Positions 26,801-38,800 of a DNA stretch of 64,000 nucleotides are shown here, in pieces. The stretch is from Pisaster brevispinus. Its lineage: Eukaryota > Echinodermata > Asteroidea > Forcipulatida > Asteriidae. Location: contig JAMKCF010000022.1 in NCBI GenBank assembly GCA_023634235.1, positions 3,960,541 through 4,024,540 of the forward strand. The letters are read 5' to 3'. The notes beneath the pieces were generated by a model. It did no database searches and was not told the DNA's origin. It worked only from the letters and a program-made list of their open reading frames with translations. Position numbers and translations under genes: made by a program. Each line of letters starts with the position of its first letter. Within the stretch, counting starts at the first letter, position 1.

Positions 26801-29800
26801 TACAACAGCAACTGCAAAATCAACAGAAATAATTTTATGTGTTTTAATAATAATAATAATAATAACTAGAAACGAGTTTGTAACGAACAAACACTGGGGT
26901 TTCGGCTTTGTTGTCAATGTTGAATTAATGTAACAATTAATTTGACAACTGATGACATCACGATGATGAAAACACGTTTTTCGTACGAACTGTGTTATAA
27001 GCAACAAGATGGTACAAAAATTATAACTCTTTTACTTTATGGTTCAGACGATATAAAGTTTTAAATAATTGTAAATAATAAACTACCATACCAATGATAA
27101 AGTAATTAATAAGCTATACCGCACAGACCTTGAAATAAATTGTGGTGGGAGAATGCAATGAAATTGTGCGAGAACAAACCGCTACTAATATCCCAAAACA
27201 CTTCCGTATAAGGTTCGAGGACTCTCCACAAACAAGAGGGCGCTATACAGGTGCACCGTTAACTGTAGAAGTGAAGCAGCGAACCAAAATGAACGGTACA
27301 AAGGTCGAACGATGCCATGCGCGTGGACTATGGGCTGTGTGGGTCTGGCCGTGTGCAGCGTGTTACGATGCCTAGCGTGAGAAGCAATGGCTGTGTGGAG
27401 TGATGGCCGTATGCGATGTACAGCGTAAATTACGTGCAATGTACACACACACGACGATCATGCTTTGTTGACGATACGTGTTTTTAAATCGTTAATATCG
27501 TCATCAAAGGATTAAAAAATCCTTGATCGAACTACTGCTTGATCTAAGTTAGAGCACAGGCTTTCATTTGATGTATTGTTTGTGTCTTTTAAGACTGTAG
27601 TTCCTGAGATCGAACGCCAACAAATTTCATGTGTAAATGCTATGAGACTTTTTCGGAAAGAAGAATAATAATAGTGAAAAAAAAATAAAAATCTCGACGA
27701 AAACAAAGGTGGTTTCGGCTGATGGCCGAAACCCCCAATAAAATAATAAAAACTTATAAAGTGCACTTTCTAATACAAAATCACGCAACAAAAAGATACT
27801 ACAAGAGTATCAAGCTCTCTACAGAAAATTACACCAAAACAGGAAAGTTAGTAGCCTAACTTGCAGTAAACAGTTCAGTTTCATAATATGAGTTTGACAT
27901 GTGTTGTGAAGTTAAAATACAATAAGTCTTTATACTTCAATACAAATTTATTCACTTTATCAATTCAGACAGGCCTCTAAAAGCACCTTACATTATTATT
28001 AACCCTGTTCATTCGGGCCTAAGCATTCCTCAAACCAACTTAACTCTTTGGAAGAATGCAGCATTGGTAGCCAAATGCCAGCATAGGTTGCTGATCATTC
28101 ACATAAAAACTATTATCTACCCACGGAGATACACATTTACTCCTGGGTGACAAGTTGCAAATTGAGTTTAAGTATCTTGCTCAAAACCAGGATTTGAACC
28201 CACACTCCAACGTGTCCAATGACTCAGCCAACAAAACTTGAACCCAGTGTGTTAGTCCTTTTGGAAAGTAACCTAACAACCAAGTCCAGCAGTTGAGTGT
28301 TTTTCCTAACACATTTCTTTTAAAGATTTACTAATTATAACTTTAGCTTTTTAAGTTCAATTCTCCTCTAAAACTTCAGCAAATGAAAGAGAAAGGAATT
28401 ATAAGGCCTATTGTAAAACTGTTTCCCAGTCCAGTGTGGCTATTGAGCTACACACATGTACAAGACCTATAGTCTTGAGGAATAATGCTCTGTGGGAAGA
28501 CCTATTGTCTTGTATATTACATAGAGATTTGTTGTTGACACCACAGCCTTGTTGGCTTTATGCGTAAAGTTGCATGTGGAAATGCAGAAGCTTTGACAAC
28601 TCAGCCCCTGCAAGACTTGAATTGAAGCAAATCTCCACTAGATAGATCCTGCAGCTCTAAAATATTACTGGACCAAGTGATTTCTTTCTCTCTTTAAAAC
28701 AATTTGATCTTTTCGCGCACAAAGACAAATTGACTAGACCTGCAACTTCCAGATTAATGTGCCGGCACTCTGCCAACTAATGTAAACTATCTAGCCCTTT
28801 AATGATGGAGATGTTCCTATTTTATCTTAATCTTTGACCGGGGGTGCCAAGCAGTTTCAGGTTATTGGCTGCTGATTGGCACCCTGAACAAAGATATTGA
28901 CAAAATAGGGAGACTCCATCGTAGGGCTTGATAGCTCAGTTGGTAGAGTGCCGGTACGTTAATCCAGAGGTCCAAGGTTCAAATCCCAGTCCATCAGTCA
29001 ATTTTGCTTTGTTCTTCCAAAAACTGAATTAAATTTACTGATATTTCCCTTGTGGTTTATTGCTCAGTACAATTTACTGAACTTTTGGGAGCAGGTTTGG
29101 AAAAGCTAAGGTACATTAGTAAATCTATAAAGCATGTGGCTGGAAAAACATTAGACTGCAGGACTTGTTGGGTTGTGAGGTTAGCAGCCCAATGCATAAA
29201 GTCCTAGACCCTGGTGCCCTGGCCAGTTGTTCAGTCAGTATTTCAAGCCCTGCACTGATCAAATTGTTTCTGGCACAAGTTGTGTCAAAGTAAACCCAAA
29301 ATGCACAAAATTTATTTGAGTCCTTGAGAACATTGCATTCAACCCCAGAGAGACATTGTAACAATTGATCATCTGCTCGGTCTAATTTGACAATCTTGTG
29401 CAAGTCATTCCAAGGCATGTCTTACATCATGTTTCACTCATTGTGCTCATGTACACAGATACAGCCTTGTGTTACTGGACACTTGCTGGCTAGATTATCC
29501 CATCACAATAGACTGGTTGCTGAAGTCATAGTACTTTAGAGACGAGAGGTTTACATATGAGTCCGATTCTCAATGACATTCAAATTTGTGGATGTGTTAG
29601 TTCGGAAACATGATTGGTCTTGACAATCTCTCAAGACTCTGGGTAATCCTTTTTAGCAAAATCCCGGACGAGGGGACTTGATGCTCATAAGACGGATCTT
29701 CTTCATAACCATGATAACCATGCCAACTTGTTCACCCAAATAACCAGTTTAGGAAATGTTCGCATACTCATCATGCAAGCTCAAGGCAGATGGTTCTGGT

Positions 29801-32800
29801 TTTGTTTTTTGAAGGTTAGACAGAGCAGATTAAGTTTAAATGGATGTCACGTAATGCCAGAGAGTGGTCATCATTGCAGGACTGATTACCAAGTGACACT
29901 GTGCATTGGGTTTCAAACTGTTCAACATACATTCATGATAATTGGACTGTGTTACTTTGGTGATGATGTGAGCAGTTTTGACATAGCCTTCAAAGAAACA
30001 TTTTCTGCTCACAGAGGACCCCTTAGCAGAATTTATATTTCATGTGCTTGCCATAAGAATTATAAAAAGGTTTGCATGCTACACTGTGATCAAGCTTGTA
30101 CAATTCCAGTGTGTATGTGAATGAGCAAGAGTGACTCTAAACCTCCTTGTTCAATACAATAAAATATATCCAAGTTTGGGCATCTTTTATTAAGCCACTT
30201 GTAGGCATACTGTACATGTTTGTGTATAGAAAGCGCCAACATTTTCTTACACTTTACCATGTTTACAGGTAAACACCTGAAAACTAAATTGTAAATAGGC
30301 TACTACATGTACATGATGTGTACATGTATCAGCAAAAATGTACAAGTAAGCGTAGTCTACAAACTGAGTGTAAGGTACATCTACATTGTAAATGAACGAT
30401 ACATTGTTTTATTTTGGTTACATTTTAATTGGTGTTTCCTGACAAATCAATAACCCAGCATTCTGAAATAGGCTGCTAAAACAAAAACAAAACAGTACCA
30501 ACCCAAAGGACCTCAGTACAAAGTTTAAACTGTGTTTAGTGTTAGTTGGTACCATTAATAGCGCCAAGGATTTCAGGGATTATTTCATACATAATACAAG
30601 TACACATGTACAACTACAACTCTATTTTTGGAACTGACTTCTGAGCTGAAAATGTCACTTGATGCAATAAGGATGGCTGAGAATTGAAACACGCACAGCA
30701 ACTTGGCAGAAACACAAGTCCACATCATACAGTATGTGTGGTCACAGTGGTGTCTGGTTTGTATGAGAGGGTCTCCAAGGTCATACTAAGTTTTGTGATG
30801 CACCCACTTTCCAAAAGTCCTCATGAAAGTGGGAGAAAAGTTACATGTTTCTATCCTCACGTTAAAATGGTATAAAACTTAATTTTATATGATACTTTTT
30901 CAGAGCAAAGTTTTTAATAAATACATAGGTCTTCGGTACATTTCAAAGAGGAAATTTTGCGCCAGCCAAAAGGTCAAATTCAATGCTATTTTGATTGAAT
31001 ATCATCAAAAATCATGAATGAACTGAAAATTCTTTGTAGAAAATAGGTGAACTGAATTTGACTTTGGAGTCGCTCTTTAAAAATCCTGCACAGCATCTGC
31101 AAGCCACCAGTTAAAAGAGTTCCCCTGCGTAGAGGAACTTTGACTAGTAGAGGTTTTCATTAGATTATCCAGTCAAACGGAAAAGTTTTTTGGCAAGAAC
31201 TGGAATACTTGCAGAGTGTTCAACGCAGTTTATAAAAAACTGCACGCATGTTAGGGATCGATAATAATGTAATCAGTGTACCTGCGTGTACATGTACCTG
31301 TGCGTGGGAGCATTTTAGAAGAGGTTTTTAAACTTTACGTAGAACGTTATTAGCAATATCAAATGATTTATTAAAGTATTCTTACCTTTACACACATGTA
31401 CACATGTAAAAGGAACACCTGGTGGAATTATACGCATAGAACATTTTGGAAACTTTTTGGCCTTCAATTTTATTTCAAAAACACAGTATTATTCACTTCC
31501 CTTGCTTGCAGGATTATGTAAAGCTACTCATTGCGAATGTATTTTGTGTACATTATGTTCAGGGCAATTCCACGGTAACGGAAGGATGTTTTGACTCATT
31601 AAACATTATCATTAATAGTTTAATTAATTACATCAAGCAAATGTCACAGTTTTATAACTTAAGGACTGCCTTCGAAATTGCCTCCTTTTTTTGGCAGAAT
31701 TACATTAAGTTTATAAAATATGAATATTAATGAGGCTGGTAACGGAAGGACAGCAAAACAGACATGGATTTTCCACCTACATGTACATGTATCAAGTGTT
31801 TTGCTAAATTTCTGTGAATTCTTTTTTACTATTTTGTTTTAAAGGTGAGAAATGCAACACTTTGGGATTTAGATCATGTGTGTAATATGCCAGTTTTCAT
31901 TAGAAATGTTTCCTTTCGATATTATAAATACAATGCCTTTTGTGGATTAACTATTGGTAATGGAAGGATGGTAACGGAAGGACAACAAGTTTACTCAATT
32001 ATACCATGTTGCACAAAAAGTGATTTTTAAAACATTACTTTTTCAAATAGAAAATTAATAAAATGTGCAGTGTAAGTGACATCTATCCAATATCAGACCT
32101 GGTACAGTGTGGTATCATTTAAGAAAATGTTGATTACCTGCTTATTATTGATAAACGAAACACTCAATTTTTCTGGAAAATGAATGGTCCCATCAAGGCT
32201 ACTTTTAAAGTTGAACTATAGCTTTTTAATCTTTTAGGTAGATTATAAAAACATAGATACTTCTTAAATTATGCTAAATTGTCCAGCTTATACACAAGTT
32301 AAAAACTTTGCCTCTGGAATAGCTTCAAAAAGCTCAATTCATTGTCCATGAATGATGATGGAAGCAGCTCTTTATGATTTAATTTCTTGTGATAATTACT
32401 TAGGCCTACTTGTTGGTCATTTCGGTGTGGTCCTTTGCAAAGAACATTTTGGCCTGTTTATCACTTTTATGAAGTATGGGTCACATAAATACACATCATG
32501 CACTTTAGTTACTAAGGCAGGGCAAAAAAAGCTTGATGTAACTAATTATAAACTGTTAAAGATACTCATGATTTAAATGTTGTTTAATGAATCAAAAGAA
32601 AAACGTCCTTCCGTTACTGTGGAATTGCCCTAAAAAACATAAATGTAGCATTTCTAAGGACTCTGTCACAGGGTATAAATAACACCTCTTATAGCGACAG
32701 TATCGACCTATACTTTCATTATGACATGGACATTTCATTATGACTTGGAAATTGTACCCATATTTTATGCATAATTCTTTAATAGTTTTAGGTCAGTATT

Positions 32801-35800
32801 TATCTTATTTTTGGCTCATAACTGGATTATTGATTTATCGTAATTTTTGGGTACCAAAATGTATTCAAAGTCATTAATCTGAGTATAAATCTTGAAAATA
32901 TAGACTGTTAGCTTTCATTTGACACCTAATTTGACATTGCTGTGACATGCATTTCAATTTTCTGATGTCATGTCCACTTTGGTGTGGAGTTGCCCTCCAT
33001 GTGTTTTTATTGTAGTTTTATTTCTATGTTTTTGCTTTGACTGTGCATGTACTTTTTTATGATTGCGTGAGAAATACCTAAAGTACATAAAGCAAATATT
33101 AAAAACATACATGTACTACCATCCCAAAGAAAATCACCTGAAATTGTTAACACAAATGCTCTTTATAGTGAACAATTTTTAACTTGTGTGCGAATGACTT
33201 CCTATGGAGACTGCATGGAACAGGTTGCATTGCCTCATGTGACATGGCTAAATGATGCAAAGAACATACTACAAATGTACAATACCACAAGAAAGTAAGC
33301 ACTCATTCAAGATGTTTTCTCATTTTTAGAATTCAAGACTTTACACCTTTCTTTTCTTTACAAACATGGAAAAAAAGAAAAATTCTGCATCATGGGCAGC
33401 CTTGAGTAGCACAAATGGATTGGCACAATACTGCCCTCTATACCAATATTGTACCTTACCTCTTCACTATGAAGAGAATTTGTTTTGGGTGGCAACTAGT
33501 GCAACCATTGATTTAATGCAGTGATTTGACAAACTTGTCAGTGCTCATAATAAATGATAAATTGTTATAGTGTTTTCAGTGAAAGCGCACAAGTTAGCCA
33601 AGAAGATTTCATTAGTTTTACCAGCCGTAAAAAAAGGAAAGATTCAAGACGCTGAAGGAACTTAATGGAGCCAGTGAGGGCTGAGACGTTGTATGTGATG
33701 ATGGAGATAAATTCAAGTAAATCATGTAGATAATGTACAAGTACGGTACCAACGAATACTCAGAACAGACAAGATCTTTGGCTTAACTTCAAACTATCGA
33801 AACTCATAAATCACAAGATGGAGGAAACTGCCTACATGTGTAGCACATGAGAGTCCCATACATGTACACACATGTACGTGGTTTTCATCTTTTTTTATGG
33901 TAATAATAAACATGTTTGAAATCAGCTGACAATCTCTGAAGTTGCACACACAAGTAAAATGTACCTCTTCCTGCTTAATTAATGCGCTGGTCTTAAAGAT
34001 GGGGTCCTAGATTAGTTTCGATCAACGTAAATGCTGATTTATAGGCCAAATTCTCAATAAAGATACATGTGTACATGTACATGATGGGAGTCACCTATGA
34101 AAGTTTCAGCTGAATACAGTGTCTACTTGTTGAGAAAACAGCCAAAAACTGTCGCGGTATTTTCATCAAGAAAGTTGAACCCATCCACCTTTAGCGAGGT
34201 GATGCGGGTAACAACTGCATCTCCAGCCACCATAGCCACAGCATTCACAAATGGACACCACAGAAATTTGAATCTCCAAAACTTGCTTCAAAGCAATGAG
34301 CTGATTTTTGCGGATTCAATTTTGTTAACATACTTTTATTGATTCTAATTTAGGTGGAATAATTTCACAACTTAAGCTTTCGGATAGAAATTAAACAAAC
34401 TTTTTCAGGGTCATTATCAAAGTATGACCCTACATGTACCTTTAAGTTTCCAATGTCAATATTTTGAGAGTAAAAACTTAAGATTGTAAATAAACCTTCT
34501 TGGCATTAATGCTGCACATCAAACTTCAATCGTCCAAATATTTTCAAACTTGACTTACAGAAGGCCTGGAGTTTCATCTTTGAGAAGGCAAGGCCGTTTT
34601 CAATTTGAAAGAGCAATTCTATTGGAAAATCTCAAAGTCTATGGGAAACTTCTGAAGGGGCACTAAAGCCAGAGACGAGGGGCCACAGAGGCAATGGCCT
34701 CTGTAGCCTCCATGTCATTCTAGACCTGTTAAAGCATCCTTGCCATGACTTGGTTTCAGATCCTGTTCATCGTGGCAACAAGCTAATTTGACTAAGTCTT
34801 AAACCACATGGTAAACACTTGTACCACACTGACTGTGCAAAAGAGTTGACAATGTAGAACGTACGCAGTCCTTCTGGTTTGAGGCGTGCGATCGCACCCG
34901 CACGCCATCGCACGCCTAAAAGCTTCCTCACGAGTGCGAAAAATCACACGCCTGATCCTTCTATAACGCACGCCTTGGCATACATTTCCAGCGTAATCAT
35001 ACTTCATCATTTGTAAAATAAAATAACGTTGTAAAATTAATTGTTTGTAATTTTCAAAATCCTTCAAAATTCTGGCGATAAAGTCCCTGGTCTTGATATT
35101 TACTAGCCGCGATCGTTCATTTCAGTATTACGAATGTTAAAATGCGCATGCACATTATTAGTCTGGCTCTCTCCTCCATGTTCCATACTACAATATGTAG
35201 GCGAGTAAGGAAACACACAACTCGATTTTCCAGGGGTTAGAAGACGTGCGGTGGAGTCTAATCGCGACCTTCCAGTGATATATTATACAAAATTGTAACC
35301 TCGTAGTACACACTCGTAAATGTACATTACTTGATCTGGTGACCGTGGGTTCTATGCTACTGGGCCAACTACAGTGTATGTGAAACAAGTTACCTTTTAA
35401 CATTCATCATGCACCATCACTGGCAGCCACCAGGAATGCTCTTAAGACCCATTTATTTGACTCCTTACTTTTGTTTCCCTTATTTTTGCTATTCTGTTGT
35501 TCTGCTTGTTAAAGCGCTGTGATACAGATTTGTAAGAGCGCTATATAAATGTTTTTTGTATTGTATTGTATTGTATTGTATTGTATTGTATTGTATTGTA
35601 TTGTATTGTATTGTATTGTATTGTATTGTTTTGTAATGTATTGTATTGTATTGTATTGTATTGTATTGTATTGTATTGTATTATTTTGTATTGTATTGTA
35701 TTGTATTGTATTGTATTTTATTTTATTTTATTGTATTGTATTGTATTGTATTGTATTGTATTGCATTGCATTGCATTGCATTGCATTGCATTGCATTGCA

Positions 35801-38800
35801 TTGCATTGCATTGCATTGTATTGTATTGTATTGTATTGTAGTGTATTGTATTGTAGTGTATTGTATTGTAGTGTATTGTGCAACGTACTAAGCATGACAG
35901 ACACATGGTGCTGAGGTGCAATTTACAGCTAACCATTCCAGAAACACCAGGGCAAACCTGCCAACTGTTATACATGTACATGTACTGTAACTTTAAATGT
36001 ACCAGGTTCTTTAAAGCTAGGGTCATAGATTGGTTTTTTGTCAATGAAATGCTTATAAATTTATGGGCAAAATTATAAAGAAAGAGACAATGAAAGTCAC
36101 ATGTAGTGAACGTTTCAGCTGAATGCAGTGTATACCTGCTGAGGAAAAAGAAAAAACTGTCACAGTATTTTCACAAGAATGTCAAATCCATCCATGTTTA
36201 GCGAATGACAGCCGGTACCAACCACATCTCTGGCTGCAGCTTTCGCGAATAGACACCAACCCTCAAAAATCTGAAGAAACGATTCATGCATGAATTGTTT
36301 CTCAGATCCAAATGGTTTTTTTTTTAAAATGTGAACCTCACAGTCTACAAGACACTGCACCATCCATGACTACTCACACTGTGTATCTCACAGTTTACAA
36401 GACACTGCACCATCCATCATGTCCATAACTAAGCACACTGTGTACCTCACAGTCTACAAGACACTGCACCATCCATCATGTCCATAACTAAGCACACTGT
36501 GTACCTCACAGTCTACAAGACACTGCACCATCCATGACTACTCACACTGTGTATCTCACAGTTTACAAGACACTGCACCATCCATCATGTCCATAACTAA
36601 GCACACTGTGTACCTCACAGTCTACAAGACACTGCACCATCCATGACTACTCACACTGTGTATCTCACAGTTTACAAGACACTGCACCATCCATCATGTC
36701 CATAACTAAGCACACTGTGTACCTCACAGTCTACAAGACACTGCACCATCCATGACTTACTCACACTGTGTATCTCACAGTTTACAAGACACTGCACCAT
36801 CCATGACTACGCAAACTGTGTATCTCAGTTTACAAGACACTGCACCATCCATGACTATGCACAGTGTACCTCACAGTCTAAAAGACACTGCACCATCCAT
36901 GACTACGCAAACTGTGTATCTCAGTTTACAAGACACTGCACCATCCATGACTATGCACACTGTGTACTCACAGTCTACAAGACACTGCACCATCCATGAC
37001 TACGCAAACTGTGTATCTCACAGTTTACAAGACACTGCACCATCCATGACTACGCACACTGTGTACCTCACAGTTTACAAGACACTGCACCATCCATGAC
37101 TACGCACACTGTGTATCTCACAGTTTACAAGACACTGCACCATCCATGACTACGCACACTGTGTACCTCACAGTTTACAAGACACTGCACCATCCATGAC
37201 TACGCACACTGTGTACCTCACAGTCTACAAGACACTGCACCATCCATGACTACGCAAACTGTGTATCTCACAGTTTACAAGACACTGCACCATCCATCAT
37301 GTCCATGACTACGCACACTGTGTACATGTACATTGTACCTCACAGTCTACAAGACACTGCACCATCCATGACTACGCACACTGTGTACAGTGTACCTCAC
37401 ATTCTACAAGAGACTGCAGGATCCATAACTAAGCACACTGTGTACATCACAGTCTACAAGACACTGTAGGATCCATAACTAAGCACACTGTGTACATCAC
37501 AGTTTGTTCTAAAAATTACTTTCTGTTTTATTACTCACCCCTGCATCTGATGCCAGTGACCAGTTATTACTGCTCTTCCTTATGTCTGGTACCGTCAGAG
37601 GCTTCTCCCAGGCCTGGGGCTCCTTGACGGGTGGGGCTGGGGGCGTAGTGTCCATGGAACCATTGATGTCTTCGGCTCCAAAGTTTGAAAGAGCAACAGC
37701 CTGGTGAATGCAAACAAGATATGTGTGTAAATCATTGTTCCATGTCAACTACTTGGGGACAAAATCAATACATTTGAATTACAAGAAAGAAGTTAACACT
37801 TTGTCAATTTTATAAATCATGATTTTTTACGATTATTTTTAACCATCTCAAGGCACTCTGTGCATGACACTACAACTTCATGATGCCCATTTATGGATTT
37901 CTAATTTCCCACGGCAACTTGTCATTATAATAACTTTATATTGCCGACTATAAACGTGGTGGTTTGTCTTGAACAACAAGAAAACTTAACCCATATCCAA
38001 CTGACTGGTCACAGTACATAAAAAAATGTCCTGCCTAAGCCAATTTAACACTAACTGGTACATGATACAAAAACATTTATTATTTACTGCCATGCAACTA
38101 AACATACTCCCAACAAACTGTACACCATTGGAAAGAGTACGCAATCCTCTTTAACATGATATTATATTTTGCCAAGTTCCCAAACTCATATCACTAGTAA
38201 TGAGAGTTAAAAAAAAGACACTAACTTCTTATTCATCTACGCATTTTCCCGTAGATCATGTAGATAGGCCCTAATAGTTTGTGTGTTCTACCGGAAATCC
38301 CACGGTAGATATGGGTTAATTAATTGAACCTTTCGAATTTTTGATAATTTAATATCACTATTCCAACCAGCAATGATATCCCAGTTACAACATAGTTCTG
38401 TGTAAAGTTGTTCGGTTGTTCCACTCTTCACAAGCTGTAAAGTTCATCCGTTCTGAATGATGAGTCAACCTAAATACTCAAAGAGAGTTTTGTATCTGGT
38501 TGTAACCATGGAGCTATCAAAACGTTTTTCATTAAGCAAGCCTACAAAACATTAAACGATAATCCCAAGCAACTCCACACACAAGGTTCTGCCCACAGTC
38601 ATGACAGTGGTCGGTGCCAAAAACCCACCCGACACTCAGAATTTCCCAGCCACCACTGGCAGAATTCTTCTGTTTCTGACCACCACACATTTCCTCTATT
38701 TTTGAATTGATCTTCAACAAAATGGAAAAATGTATTAAAAAATGTTACCCAAAGCTGTTATTTTATAATCAAGCAAAATAACTGCATTAATCTTGCAACG

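Larger units (their letters stand above)
26812..37538 (-). other. WASHC2: WASHC2 intron 2 (10.7 kb), repeat-rich
   Basis: No conserved exon was found on either strand. Annotated inside are SINEs (28110-29070), an inverted-repeat element (31561-32631), repeat E copies (34005, 36008), repeat D (34560), a LINE 3' end with a pentanucleotide tail (35395-35880) and a minisatellite (36352-37505). The 27130-27450 part is GC-richer than its surroundings. Confidence 0.7.

Noticed and set aside
29728..30120. 130-codon plus-strand ORF
   Set aside because: No recognisable domain, no codon-usage sign of selection, and it lies antisense inside WASHC2 intron 2. A chance ORF is more likely.
35549..35914. Long overlapping Cys/Ile/Val/Leu/Tyr-rich ORFs on both strands
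   Set aside because: They are translations of the (ATTGT)n array, which lacks stops in several frames.
36752..37099. 115-codon plus-strand ORF with 'DTAPSMT' repeats
   Set aside because: It is the 50-bp minisatellite read through. No initiation context or homology is seen, and the strand is opposite to the host gene.
36352..37505. CRISPR-like array
   Set aside because: Units are contiguous tandem repeats without unique spacers, and the genome is an animal's.
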